64,000 nt of DNA, taken from assembly GCA_002719955.1 (NCBI GenBank), contig PBFW01000025.1, forward strand, positions 18,268 to 82,267, written 5' to 3'. A model generated the notes under the pieces. The model searched no databases. It saw nothing but the letters and a program-made list of their open reading frames with translations, and had not been told where the DNA came from. The translations under genes were made by a program, and so were the position numbers. The DNA is from Deltaproteobacteria bacterium. Lineage in GTDB: Bacteria > Myxococcota_A > UBA9160 > UBA4427. Numbering within the stretch: the stretch's first letter is position 1; each line of letters begins with the position of its first letter. Shown piece by piece: positions 27,754 through 36,825 of this stretch.

Positions 27754-28629
27754 CTACTCGGCTCCGCCATTGCGTTCCAGAAACTCCAGAACCGCCTCAC
27801 TGAAGAGGTCGTTTCGATCACCCGCCACCATATGGCCGGCTCCGGAGACGTCTGCAAAATCGGCGTGGGGGACCAGTTCGAGGAAGACCCTTGCCCCGTC
27901 CTCGCTCAGAAGATCCGACATCTTGCCCCGCACGAGGAGTGTTGGAATCGTCAGGCTCGCGGCGGCTTCGTCGAGCGAGGCCGGTGTCACGAATTTGTTT
28001 CCGGATTTTGGGTCGACGGTGAGAAAGTCCGGATCCCAGTGCCAGTGGTAGCGTCCGTTTTCGCCCCTGCGAAGATTCTTTTCGAGGCCCGAAACATCTT
28101 TCGGTCGGGGGCGGTGTGGATTGTAGGCGGCGACGGCATCCGCGACTTCGTCGAGGCTGGCGAATCCATTCAAACCGCCGCGCATGAACTCCATGATGCG
28201 ATGGGTGCCTGTGGTTTCCATGCGCGTGGCAATGTCGACGAGGACGAGCGCACGTGCGAGCGAATTGCCTGCGTCGTGGATTGCTAGCAGAGAAGAAATG
28301 CCGCCGAGTGATGCACCGATCAGGACAGGTGCTTCGTCCAGGGTGCGGGCGATCGCGGTGACATCGTTTCGGAAACTTTCGTGATGATAGGCACCGGTCG
28401 GATCCCAGTCGCTTTGGCCGTGTCCGCGAAGGTCGATGTTGATCGCGTACCAGCCAGATTCAGCCAGCCGTTGTGCGGTTCCGCTCCAGGAGTGGCGGGT
28501 CTGACCGCCACCGTGAAAGAGCAGGGCCGGGCGGGCGCCCGGGTCGCCATAACAATCCGCCGCGAGGGTGATGCCCTCGCTCGCCGGTATCCGTTTGTGT
28601 TCGGTTTCGATTTCCGAAAGAGCCATCAT
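27754..28629 (-). CDS. Alpha/beta hydrolase
   Basis: Soluble serine hydrolase of the alpha/beta fold. Oxyanion region LLFHGGGQTRHSW, INIDLRGHGQSDW, the nucleophile elbow VLIGASLGGISSLL, an acid in LLVRGKMSDLLSEDG and the catalytic His in VSGAGHMVAGDRND. 291 aa. Substrate unknown; epoxide-hydrolase or lactonase-like enzymes have this length. Start ATG 28629, with AAGG 7 bases upstream. It ends 13 bases past the convergent EAL gene and begins about 60 bases after the SDR remnant on the same strand. Confidence 0.85.
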   Translation of the reverse strand: MMALSEIETEHKRIPASEGITLAADCYGDPGARPALLFHGGGQTRHSWSGTAQRLAESGWYAINIDLRGHGQSDWDPTGAYHHESFRNDVTAIARTLDEAPVLIGASLGGISSLLAIHDAGNSLARALVLVDIATRMETTGTHRIMEFMRGGLNGFASLDEVADAVAAYNPHRPRPKDVSGLEKNLRRGENGRYHWHWDPDFLTVDPKSGNKFVTPASLDEAAASLTIPTLLVRGKMSDLLSEDGARVFLELVPHADFADVSGAGHMVAGDRNDLFSEAVLEFLERNGGAE

Positions 28630-28691
28630 TTTCTACCTTCTACTGCGATTCCACTTTCAGCCCATAGGCCGCCTGCTTCGAGACCGACGTG

Positions 28692-28953
28692 TCACTCGCT
28701 CTCGGGCCAGAGCCGTTGGGCGAGATCGGCATCGCGAGCGAATGCCGAGACCTTAGCGGGGCGTGCGTCTACGAAATAGATCCGATTGGGTGCGCTGATT
28801 CTGGCTTCCGAACACAGGTAGATCGAGGTCCGCGCGCCCTGTGCGCGGTTGCGAAAGAAAGGCGATTTCGGCTCCCTGGTCTAAAAGTGCGATCGCCGTG
28901 GCTTCTCCTATTCTCGAGGTGGCTCCGGCGATGACACAGGTTTTTCCGTTCAC
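28692..28953 (-). pseudogene. Short-chain dehydrogenase remnant with internal deletion
   Basis: The frame from ATG 28953 reads the Rossmann start NGKTCVIAGATSRIGEAT and LLDQGAEIAFLS, then loses sense. In another minus frame the C-terminus of a retinol-dehydrogenase-like SDR appears: RAQGARTSIYLCSEARI, NRIYFVDARPAKVSAFARD and LAQRLWPESE, stop at 28692. The catalytic Tyr-x-x-x-Lys region and about 200 residues between are missing. The ATG overlaps the stop of the upstream hydrolase gene (ATGA), so it was once part of that operon. The usual glycine motif GATSGIG is GATSRIG. Confidence 0.75.
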
Positions 28954-29918
28954 TCGGTGTCTGTTCCGAGGGTGTGTCGAAAGAATCGCGTCACCCTCTC
29001 GTTCAAGAGCAGCTGCATCTCCGTTTCTCCCTTGAGTTCGCTGAACGCCCGCGTGGGACGGGACTGATTCGCTCGAGGGTTCTTCTCGTGCAGGCCGTGG
29101 AGCAGCTCGATTCCGTCACAGAAATGGAAATGGTCGGCCCCCTCGATGATTTCGAGTCGGCTGGTCTCGCCGAGTCTTTCGAGGAGTGGTCGAATGCTCG
29201 ATTCCAGATCGACGAGGACGTCGTCGCGTCCGGCGAGGACCAGCGTTTCGATCGGATTCGCGACGGGAAGTTCCCCGGGTTCGAAGGCCTTGCGCCCCAC
29301 GAAGGGTTCCGAAGCCGGCGCGAGACAGCAGATCGCGCGCACGCGACGGTCGAGGGCGGGGATCTTGAGCGCGGTCCAGCCGCCATAGGAATGTCCCAGG
29401 ACGCCGATCGATGTGGGGTGGAGGGGCGGGATTCGATCCTGCTCCTGGTCTTCGTCCAGAAGCGCACGAATCGATCTGGCGAGATCGGTCGGCCGCTGGC
29501 TTCGGGCGCGAAGATGAACCTCTCGTCGCTGCTCGTCGGTCGTCAGAGCGAGCATCTCACCAAAGGTGTTGCCCACGTGATCGGGTGCGATCACGACGAA
29601 GCCCCAGCTCGCGAGGTGGGTCATGAGAAACGTCGACTGCTGACGCAATCCCGAGTTGCCATGGGAAAAAGCGATGAGTGGAGCGGGGCTCGAACGGGGC
29701 GCGAGACCCGTCGACGCCCGGTGAGGAAGCCCGAGGGGGTGAGGCGCATCGTATGTGGGGTCGTCGGCGTTCGTCGCATCGGCGAGGGCGGGGTACCAGA
29801 TCTCGGCCGGTAGGAGCCGGCCCTTTTCGATCGGATCGAGGGGCGAGGCGATTTCGGTCTGAAGCGCGCCGACGGGGAAGGGCCCACGCTTCGAGAGATC
29901 GGGAAGGGGCCGGGACAT
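28950..29918 (-). CDS. Alpha/beta hydrolase, PAF-acetylhydrolase/dienelactone-hydrolase-like
   Basis: 322-aa serine hydrolase. Opens with a polar segment and LLPAEIWYPA, then PLIAFSHGNSGLRQQSTFLM (oxyanion region), WGFVVIAPDHVGN, nucleophile elbow GVLGHSYGGWTALK, acid in LVLAGRDDVLVD and His in GADHFHFCDG. This pattern is seen in bacterial platelet-activating-factor acetylhydrolase-like proteins. No signal peptide. The gene ends by overlapping the SDR remnant start, so a former two- or three-gene unit is likely. Substrate not predictable. Confidence 0.8.
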   Translation of the reverse strand: MSRPLPDLSKRGPFPVGALQTEIASPLDPIEKGRLLPAEIWYPALADATNADDPTYDAPHPLGLPHRASTGLAPRSSPAPLIAFSHGNSGLRQQSTFLMTHLASWGFVVIAPDHVGNTFGEMLALTTDEQRREVHLRARSQRPTDLARSIRALLDEDQEQDRIPPLHPTSIGVLGHSYGGWTALKIPALDRRVRAICCLAPASEPFVGRKAFEPGELPVANPIETLVLAGRDDVLVDLESSIRPLLERLGETSRLEIIEGADHFHFCDGIELLHGLHEKNPRANQSRPTRAFSELKGETEMQLLLNERVTRFFRHTLGTDTE

Positions 29919-30082
29919 GGGGGGTGTTTATGTCGCTCAGCGGGGCTCGGCAAGCCCCCTCAGTCTTCGGCGAGCGAATCGACGAGGGCGACGAGGTGTA
30001 GCGCAGGCGCCGCGCCCGCTTCGATCTTTCGGTCGTCGAGATCGGCGACCTGGTGAAGGAAGCGATCGATCAGGCTTTCTGC

Positions 30083-31204
30083 CTAGTCCGTCCGGTATCG
30101 TGGGCCCATTTTCTGGCGACCGGAGTTGATCGCCTTGAGCTCTTCCATCGCGAGGGTCGCGACGTCTGCGCCGGCGACCTCGTCGTTTTCGGCGGCCAGC
30201 TCATCCATGTCGACCCAGGCCTGATAGAGCGGACGCGTGCGATCGGTGATGATGCCGCACTTGAGAAGCGTCTTGATCAGCACTCGGAAGATATTGGTGT
30301 TTTTCGTCATGTCGCGACGACGGTCTGTTTCGGTGAACGCCTCGAGGATTGCACTTCGTACCCATTGCCAGTCGAGGTCGAACTCCGCGTAGATCTCCTG
30401 CTTCTGCTCGGCATTGATCAGATTGAAGAGCAGGATCTGGAAGGCTTCGGCGGCCCAGATCTCGACATGCTCGTGCTCTTCTTCGGAAAGCTGGGGGATC
30501 GTGCGATCCGCCCAGATCTTGCCGAATTTGTGGTGGAAGGCTTCATCGGACATGGTGAATTGGATCAGGCGTCGGAGCAGCGGATCCTGTGTCTCGCTCT
30601 GAATCGTTGCGAAGGCTCCCATGGCGAGTCCTTCGATGAGCATCTGCATGCCGATGAGCTTCTTGTAGACGGCACCGCTTCGTATGATCTCGTTCATCAG
30701 GCTCTGGAGGGTTTTCCCGGAGCGAAGGGGTGGGCCCCAGCGAGTCGAAATATACTTAGAGAAACCCGTGACGTGGCGCGCTTCTTCGCGGGCCTGGTTG
30801 GACGCATATTCCATTGCGCCCGGGTCTCGAAGGATCTGGGTCAAGTTGGCTGAGAGTGAGGCCGCACCCTGTTCGCCGTGGAGGATGCTCGAGAGGACGA
30901 AGCGCGTATTCTGGTTGGCGAGTCGAATCTGCTGCTGCTCATCCAGCTCATCCGCGATCGAGGTCTTGAGCTCGATACAGAAATCTCGCGGCATGACCGT
31001 CTCTTCTTTGAGGTTCATGGGCTCCGATTCGAAATCTACATAGCGTGCATCCGTCGGATCCCAGAAATGGTCCACCGTGGCGGCGATGATGCTGTCGAAG
31101 GCATCGGTACGATCCGCATAACGATCAACTTCGATCAATGCGTCGAAGTTGTCGCGATCGACCGTGTTGTAGATCGGGTCGTAGGCGATATGTCGTTCAC
31201 TCAA
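30083..31204 (-). CDS. Ferritin-like di-iron carboxylate protein, possibly truncated
   Basis: Helical protein with carboxylate/His iron-ligand motifs: AREEARHVTGFSKYI (E-E-x-x-H), EGLAMGAF and TMSDEAFHHKFGKIW (E-x-x-H), plus HGEQGAASLSANL. This fits the ferritin-like superfamily of di-iron oxidases/oxygenases (ribonucleotide reductase R2-like or AurF-like); the reaction is unknown. I prefer the TTG at 31204, preceded by GCAGGAG, giving 373 aa; the track ATG at 31309 adds a low-complexity head. It ends at TAG, but the frame stays coding-like for 40 more codons (see findings), so this may be a truncated version. Confidence 0.7.
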   Translation of the reverse strand: MSERHIAYDPIYNTVDRDNFDALIEVDRYADRTDAFDSIIAATVDHFWDPTDARYVDFESEPMNLKEETVMPRDFCIELKTSIADELDEQQQIRLANQNTRFVLSSILHGEQGAASLSANLTQILRDPGAMEYASNQAREEARHVTGFSKYISTRWGPPLRSGKTLQSLMNEIIRSGAVYKKLIGMQMLIEGLAMGAFATIQSETQDPLLRRLIQFTMSDEAFHHKFGKIWADRTIPQLSEEEHEHVEIWAAEAFQILLFNLINAEQKQEIYAEFDLDWQWVRSAILEAFTETDRRRDMTKNTNIFRVLIKTLLKCGIITDRTRPLYQAWVDMDELAAENDEVAGADVATLAMEELKAINSGRQKMGPRYRTD

Positions 31205-31409
31205 TGGGATGAGTCTCCTGCGGGTGGCGTGATCGAGAATGGGAGATCCAGAAACGGGGTCAGGTCCCCCTTCGGTACCCCGTCGTGGCGCGCCGGTCGG
31301 TCGGGTCATCGATGACGCTAACGTCAGTTCTGGTCGTGAGTAAAGGAAAACTGCCTGACCTGGAGTTCAGGTTCCGTTCGGACCGGCTCGAAGGGGTTCC
31401 AGACCGGAT

Positions 31410-32375
31410 TCAGGCGAGGAGGGCGCCCGGATCGCAGGCCTCGGCACAGCTGGGCTCGGCGCTCGGATCGGGATCGGCGATCTCGATCTGGATCGTCGTG
31501 TGCTCGATCGAGAAACGCGCTGCGAGTTCTTCGCGAACTTCCTGGAGGAGTTCTTCCGGATCGGTGGCCTGATCCACGACCAGATGGCTGGAGAGCGAAA
31601 CCTCGCCGTTTCCGATCGTCCAGACATGCAGGCAATGGAGCGTCACGACCCCGGGGACCTCGAGCAGCACAGATCGGATCTCCTCGGGGTCGAGGTGGCT
31701 CGGGGCCGTCTCCATGAGGACGTCGAGGGCCTCGCGGATGAGGTGCCACGCCGAGAGCAGAACCAGCGCGCTTACGACCAGCGAGACGGTCGGGTCGAGC
31801 CAGATCCAGTCGAAGGCCCAGATCCCCACGCCGGATAGAACGACGCCAACGCTCGCGAGCGTGTCGCTAGCGATATGGAGCCAGGCGCCCCGTATATTGA
31901 GCGATTCGCTGCGTCCAGCTTCCAGGATCCAGAGGCTGATCAGGTTGATCACCAGCCCGCCGCTGGCGACGATCATCACTCCCTGACCTTCGACGTCGTA
32001 GGGCGTCAAAAAACGCTCGAAGGCATGAATCGTGATGAACACGGCGACCACGGCAAGGGCGAGGCCGTTGGCGAGCGCGGCGAGGATTTCCGCCCGACTA
32101 TTGCCGAAGGTTCGGCGCCTGCTCGCCGGGCGAGACGCCATCCAGACGGCCAATAACGAGAGCGCGAGCGCGGCGACGTCCGAGACCATATGCAGGGAGT
32201 CCGCGAGCAGCGCGAGAGACCCGGTGATGAGTCCGCCGATGAACTCGACGCCCGCGTAGGAAAGCGCGAGACAGAGGACGAGGAAGAGCCGTCGCCGATT
32301 CATCGTACGGGCGTCACCGTGGTGATGTCCGTGCGCATCGGTCGATTGTCCACCGTGGGAATGCGCGTGGCCCAT
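31410..32375 (-). CDS. Cation diffusion facilitator metal exporter (CDF)
   Basis: Proton-coupled zinc-type exporter of the inner membrane. His-rich N-terminus (MGHAHSHGG, AHGHHHGDA), six hydrophobic helices, and the metal site duplicated as LLADSLHMVSD (helix 2) and WLHIASDTLASVG (helix 5), the H-x-x-x-D pattern of ZitB/CzcD zinc transporters. The C-terminal cytoplasmic domain contains VPGVVTLHCLHVWTIG. A Cys pair near the end (EPSCAEACDPG) is typical of many CDF tails. 321 aa. Same strand as the PLP enzyme gene 28 bases upstream. Confidence 0.93.
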   Translation of the reverse strand: MGHAHSHGGQSTDAHGHHHGDARTMNRRRLFLVLCLALSYAGVEFIGGLITGSLALLADSLHMVSDVAALALSLLAVWMASRPASRRRTFGNSRAEILAALANGLALAVVAVFITIHAFERFLTPYDVEGQGVMIVASGGLVINLISLWILEAGRSESLNIRGAWLHIASDTLASVGVVLSGVGIWAFDWIWLDPTVSLVVSALVLLSAWHLIREALDVLMETAPSHLDPEEIRSVLLEVPGVVTLHCLHVWTIGNGEVSLSSHLVVDQATDPEELLQEVREELAARFSIEHTTIQIEIADPDPSAEPSCAEACDPGALLA

Positions 32376-32403
32376 GATTGTTGGCTCAGCTCCCCGTGTT
32401 CGC

Positions 32404-33939
32404 CTAGCGCCCCAGGGCTTTCGCCATGCGGTCGATCACTTCCCTAAGAATCGGTCGCGAAGTTGCAAAGTTGAGACGTACGTGACCCTCGGAGTCCCCA
32501 CCGAAGATGCGGCCGTCCGAGAGCGCGACGTGACCATGGCGCATGAAATGGGCGGCTGGCGAACCCGTGAGCCCGAGCGGTCGACAGTCGAGCCAGGCGA
32601 GATAGGTCGCCTCTGGGCGGTGGAAGCGGATCTCCGGAATCCGCTCGGAGAGGGCACGCTCGGCGAAATCGCGGTTCTGCTGGAGATAGGGGCATACCTC
32701 GTCCAGCCAGGGCTGCGCCCAGCGCCATGCTGCGATCGAGGCATGGAGGCCGAAGAGGCCGAGTCCACCCCGGATCGGTCGAGGCACCACGGAATTGAAC
32801 CGCCGCTGGAGCGCGGCGTCTCCGAAATGGGCGATCGCGCAACGAAGCCCGGGGGTATTGAAGGCTTTGCTGGCCGAGGTGAGGGTGAGCGTCCGCCTGG
32901 CGATCTCGGGCCCCAGGGTCGCGAGCGGAATGTGCTGGCGGCGATCGAAGAGCAGGTCGGCGTGGATTTCATCGCTCACGACGACGAGGTCGTTTTCGGT
33001 CACGATGGCGGCAATTCGTTCGAGTTCCGCCCGGGAAAATACGCGGCCCGAAGGGTTGTGCGGATTGCAGAAGAAGAGGATCGGCGTATCGCCATCGATC
33101 GCATCCGCCAACCCATCGAAGTCGAACTCGAGTCGATCGCCCGCGGCTTCCATGCGTTTTTCCTGCAGCCGGCGTCCCGTGTCGCGAATCGCTTTCAGGA
33201 AGGGTGGATAGATCGGCGTCTGTACAGCGACGCCCTGGCCGGGTTTCGAGAACGCTTCGATCGCGAGGTATAGCCCCTGCACGACTTCGGAGAGAATCTC
33301 GACTCGCTGCGGGTCCGGATTCCAGCCGAAACGCTCGTGCATCCGCTCGCAAAAAACACCCGGCAGACCCGTGTCCGCCAGCGCGATCGGGTAACCGACA
33401 TCTCCCGATTCGGTGAAGCGTCGTAGCTCGGCCTGAATCGGCGCCGCCACGGGAAAATCCATTTCCGCCACCCAGGCGGGCAGAATATCCGGGGGATAGG
33501 TGTGCCATTTCTCGCTCCGCCGATTGCGCAGGACACGAATATCCAGCTCATCGAGGATCGCCGGCCGATGTCTCAGGGCGCGTTCCGCGTCGCGCAGCGC
33601 GTCGGACTCGGGTTGTCCTTCCACACCCTCCGCGCGCAAGAGTCCTTCGATCGCGGCGGGGTTGGCGCCGGCGCGTTCGAGAAGTGCGACGGATTCGGAC
33701 TCGAGTCGAACGAAGACCTCGCTGATGATGTCGCCGCGTTCGTCGAGGGGTTGGACTTCGTCGCGTCCGGTCGGATCGAGATGCCAGTGCGGGTTTTGGT
33801 CGAAGCAGTCGAAACGCAGCCACTCCCGATCGCCCTCGGGCGAGAGGACGCGCAGCGTGTTTCCCGCACCGCTTCCGAGTTTGCGATGTTCGACGCCGAG
33901 GGCGAGTCCCCGCCATCGGCCCTGCCATTTCCAACCCAT
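32404..33939 (-). CDS. PatB/MalY-like PLP enzyme with extra N-terminal domain
   Basis: 511 aa. Residues about 125-510 are a fold-type I aminotransferase/C-S beta-lyase of the PatB/MalY kind: PAWVAEMDFPVAAPIQAEL, EVVQGLYLAIEAFSKPGQGV, FFCNPHNPSGRVFSR, VVSDEIHADLL and the PLP lysine in LTSASKAFNTPGLRCAI. Such enzymes split cystathionine or cysteine conjugates, or act as aminotransferases. Residues 1-110 are a separate domain (GWKWQGRWRGLALGVEHRK, then RFDCFDQNPHWHLDP) that I cannot assign; it is not part of normal PatB (about 390 aa). The frame is continuous, so the fusion is real in this sequence. Confidence 0.82.
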   Translation of the reverse strand: MGWKWQGRWRGLALGVEHRKLGSGAGNTLRVLSPEGDREWLRFDCFDQNPHWHLDPTGRDEVQPLDERGDIISEVFVRLESESVALLERAGANPAAIEGLLRAEGVEGQPESDALRDAERALRHRPAILDELDIRVLRNRRSEKWHTYPPDILPAWVAEMDFPVAAPIQAELRRFTESGDVGYPIALADTGLPGVFCERMHERFGWNPDPQRVEILSEVVQGLYLAIEAFSKPGQGVAVQTPIYPPFLKAIRDTGRRLQEKRMEAAGDRLEFDFDGLADAIDGDTPILFFCNPHNPSGRVFSRAELERIAAIVTENDLVVVSDEIHADLLFDRRQHIPLATLGPEIARRTLTLTSASKAFNTPGLRCAIAHFGDAALQRRFNSVVPRPIRGGLGLFGLHASIAAWRWAQPWLDEVCPYLQQNRDFAERALSERIPEIRFHRPEATYLAWLDCRPLGLTGSPAAHFMRHGHVALSDGRIFGGDSEGHVRLNFATSRPILREVIDRMAKALGR

Positions 33940-34046
33940 CCGCGAAGAGTAGCGACCGTTGTGGCGTAGGCACGAACCAGAGGCGCTATGCTCGCGCGCG
34001 AGACGACCGCAGCCACGAATCAGGGCTGTAGGGGGGCGTACTCCTC

Positions 34047-35312
34047 ATGTCCGTTCGAATCGAAATGCCGCAGCTCTCTTCGGAGGGCGAGAGCGCGACG
34101 CTTGCGACCTGGTTGGTCGCGGTTGGGGATGACGTCGTGGCGGGTGACGTCATCGCTGAACTCGAGACCGATAAGGCGACCGTCGAGCTCGAAGCGCCGA
34201 TCGGCGGCACGATCGCTGAATTGAGTCTCGTCGAGGGGACCGAGGCGATCGCGCCGGGATCATTGCTGGGGACGATCGAGCCGGGGGACGGCCTTTCGAC
34301 CGAAGTGGGCCCCGCTGCGGCGTCCAGGCCATCCGAGCTGGCCCCGAGCGCAGGGTCCGATTCGGAGGGGCCCGCCGCCGGATCGGAGGCCGCCGAGACG
34401 CAGGGTCCACGGTCGACCCCGCTCGCGCGCCGGGCTGCGGTCGCCAACGAAGTCGATCTCGGAGCCATCCCCGGCAGTGGCCCGGGCGGACGGATCGTCG
34501 AGGCGGATGTCCTGCGCGTGATGGACGGCGGCGCCTCGCCCGCTGAGGAGGCGAAGCCGAGCCCTCTGGCTCCCCCCGCGCCCGGGCCTCCGCCTTCGCT
34601 CGCCGAGCCGGCCGGCGACGGATTCCAGACGACGCGGCTCAGTGCGATGCGCAAGACGATCGCCCGGCGCATGACCGAGTCGAAGCAGCAGGTGCCGCAT
34701 TTCTATCTTCGGATTCGCGCATCCATGGACGCGGTGATCGCCGCGCGGGCGCGACTCAATGCGGGGCTCCTCGAGGAGGGGCGGGGGATCAAGATCTCGG
34801 TCAACGACTTCATTCTGCGTGCGTCCGCCCTGGCGCTGCGGGACGTGCCCGAGGCGAATGTCCAATTCGCCGGCCGGGTGATGCACGTCTTCGATCGTAT
34901 CGACGTGTCCGTGGCGGTGGCGACCGAGGGCGGGCTGGTCACCCCCATCGTACGTGATGCCGATCGCAAGGGACTCGCGGTGTTGGCCGAAGAGGTCAAG
35001 TCGTTGGCCCTTCAGGCCCGCGAGGGGAGTCTCATGCCCGATCAATACCAGGGGGGCACCTTCACCATCTCGAACCTCGGCATGTACGGGATCGATACGG
35101 TCTACCCGATCCTGAATCCACCCCAGGCGTGCATTCTGGGTGTCGGGGCCGCTGAAGAACAGCCGGTCGTGCGGGACGGCGAGATTGGAGTCGGTCGTGT
35201 CGCGTCGCTGACCCTCGCGGCGGATCATCGTGTCGTCGACGGCGCCGTAGGGGCGCGGCTCCTTTCGTCGCTCCGCGATCGACTCGAGGATCCGATGGGG
35301 ATGATGCTCTGA
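34047..35312 (+). CDS. 2-oxoacid dehydrogenase E2 (PDH-type), second copy
   Basis: Dihydrolipoamide acyltransferase. Lipoyl domain at 1-80 with Lys43 in ETDKATVE, a Pro/Ala/Ser linker, peripheral-subunit-binding domain (TPLARRAAVANEVDLGAIP) and catalytic core with FTISNLGMYGIDTVYPI and the active-site AADHRVVDGAVGARL. The GMYGI loop and short linker resemble the E2 of heterotetrameric-E1 pyruvate dehydrogenases (PdhC). No E1 gene is adjacent, but lpd follows 90 bases later. The ATG at 34047 is preceded by AGGGGGG. The substrate complex is therefore uncertain (pyruvate, acetoin or branched-chain). Confidence 0.88.
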   Translation: MSVRIEMPQLSSEGESATLATWLVAVGDDVVAGDVIAELETDKATVELEAPIGGTIAELSLVEGTEAIAPGSLLGTIEPGDGLSTEVGPAAASRPSELAPSAGSDSEGPAAGSEAAETQGPRSTPLARRAAVANEVDLGAIPGSGPGGRIVEADVLRVMDGGASPAEEAKPSPLAPPAPGPPPSLAEPAGDGFQTTRLSAMRKTIARRMTESKQQVPHFYLRIRASMDAVIAARARLNAGLLEEGRGIKISVNDFILRASALALRDVPEANVQFAGRVMHVFDRIDVSVAVATEGGLVTPIVRDADRKGLAVLAEEVKSLALQAREGSLMPDQYQGGTFTISNLGMYGIDTVYPILNPPQACILGVGAAEEQPVVRDGEIGVGRVASLTLAADHRVVDGAVGARLLSSLRDRLEDPMGMML

Positions 35313-35402
35313 CGCGTCGGCCAGCGTCTGAGAGGCGGCTGATCGATGACACGAGGAAGGCCGAGGGGGCCATCGCGCCCTCTCTAAGGGAGAAAGATTC
35401 CA

Positions 35403-36806
35403 ATGGGCAACGCAAGCTATGACGTGGTCGTGATCGGCGGGGGGCCGGGCGGATATCCGGCGGCGATCCGCGCGCGTCAACTGGGACTCTCCGTTGCGCT
35501 CGTTGAGCGCGAACACCTCGGTGGGATCTGCCTCAACTGGGGTTGCATTCCGACGAAGGCGCTCTTGCGCTCGGCGGAAATACATCACCTGGTCCAGCGG
35601 GCGGACGAATTCGGTCTGAGCGTCAAGGGCGTTTCGTTCGATCTCGAGAAGATCGTCAAGCGTTCACGGAAGGTCTCCGCACGATTGAAGAGCGGTGTGA
35701 AGGCTCTTCTCAAGAAGAACGGTGTCGAGGTGCACGAGGGGGTCGGTCGGCTCGTGGGCGCGGGACGTGTCGCTGTGGAGGCGGGGAACGGCGAGGCGAT
35801 CGAAATCGAGGCTCTGAACATCGTCCTCGCCACGGGGGCCCGGGCGCGTTCGTTGCCGGGCCTGGAAGCGGACGGCGACCTGATCTGGAGCTACAGGGAG
35901 GCGATGGTTCCGACGGAGCTGCCCGGGCGCCTGCTCGTGGTCGGCAGCGGGGCGATCGGGATGGAATTTGCGAGCTTCTACCGTGATCTCGGAAGCGAGG
36001 TGACCGTGGTCGAAGCCTTGCCCCGGATCCTGCCCGTCGAAGACGAGGAAATCTCGCAGGTCGCCCACAAAGAATTCGAAAAGCAGGGTATCGAGATCCA
36101 CGTTTCGGCCACGGTCTGCTCCCTCGAAAAAGGTCAGGGCCAGGTCGAAGCGACGATCACGCCGGAGACTGGCGACACGAAGCGGGTGACCTTCGACCGG
36201 GTGATTCTGGCCGTGGGGATCGTCGGGAACGTCGAGAATCTCGGCCTCGAAGGGACGGGTGTCGAGGTCGATCGAACGCATATCGTTACGAACGAATGGA
36301 CCGAGACCGGTGAGGCGGGGGTCTACGCGATCGGGGATGTTGCTGGACCGCCCTGGCTCGCCCACAAGGCGACCCATGAGGGCATTCTGTGTGCCGAACG
36401 AATTGCCGGGGATTCGGCGGCTCATCCGATTCGGCGGGAGCGAATCCCCGGATGCACCTATTGTCGTCCCCAGGTCGCGAGCGTCGGTCTGAGTGAAGTG
36501 GCCGCGACGGAATCGGGGCGTGAAGTCAGGGTCGGGCGCTTTCCCTATCGCGCGAATGGCAAAGCGATCGCGCTCGGCGAGATGGATGGGCTGATCAAGA
36601 CGATCTTCGATGCGAAGACCGGCGAGCTTCTCGGCGCCCACCTCGTGGGTGCCGAGGTGACTGAATTGATTCAGGGCTTCGTCGTGGCGATGAATCTGGA
36701 GACGACCGAGGCGGAGCTGATGAACAGCGTCTTCCCCCACCCGACGCTCTCGGAAATGATGCACGAGTCGACGCTGGCCGCCTACGGTCGCGCGATTCAC
36801 ATGTAG
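35403..36806 (+). CDS. lpdA: Dihydrolipoyl dehydrogenase (E3)
   Basis: FAD enzyme that reoxidises dihydrolipoyl E2 (and glycine-cleavage H protein) with NAD+. Rossmann FAD motif [17 protein letters not shown], redox-active disulfide [19 protein letters not shown] site [21 protein letters not shown], second FAD block [20 protein letters not shown], and the interface His-Glu pair in [16 protein letters not shown]. 467 aa. The start follows AAGGGAGAAAG. Only E3 in the window, so it probably serves all three E2s here. lipA follows 19 bases later. Confidence 0.96.
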   Translation: MGNASYDVVVIGGGPGGYPAAIRARQLGLSVALVEREHLGGICLNWGCIPTKALLRSAEIHHLVQRADEFGLSVKGVSFDLEKIVKRSRKVSARLKSGVKALLKKNGVEVHEGVGRLVGAGRVAVEAGNGEAIEIEALNIVLATGARARSLPGLEADGDLIWSYREAMVPTELPGRLLVVGSGAIGMEFASFYRDLGSEVTVVEALPRILPVEDEEISQVAHKEFEKQGIEIHVSATVCSLEKGQGQVEATITPETGDTKRVTFDRVILAVGIVGNVENLGLEGTGVEVDRTHIVTNEWTETGEAGVYAIGDVAGPPWLAHKATHEGILCAERIAGDSAAHPIRRERIPGCTYCRPQVASVGLSEVAATESGREVRVGRFPYRANGKAIALGEMDGLIKTIFDAKTGELLGAHLVGAEVTELIQGFVVAMNLETTEAELMNSVFPHPTLSEMMHESTLAAYGRAIHM

Positions 36807-36825
36807 CCATTTCGATTCCCGGGAC

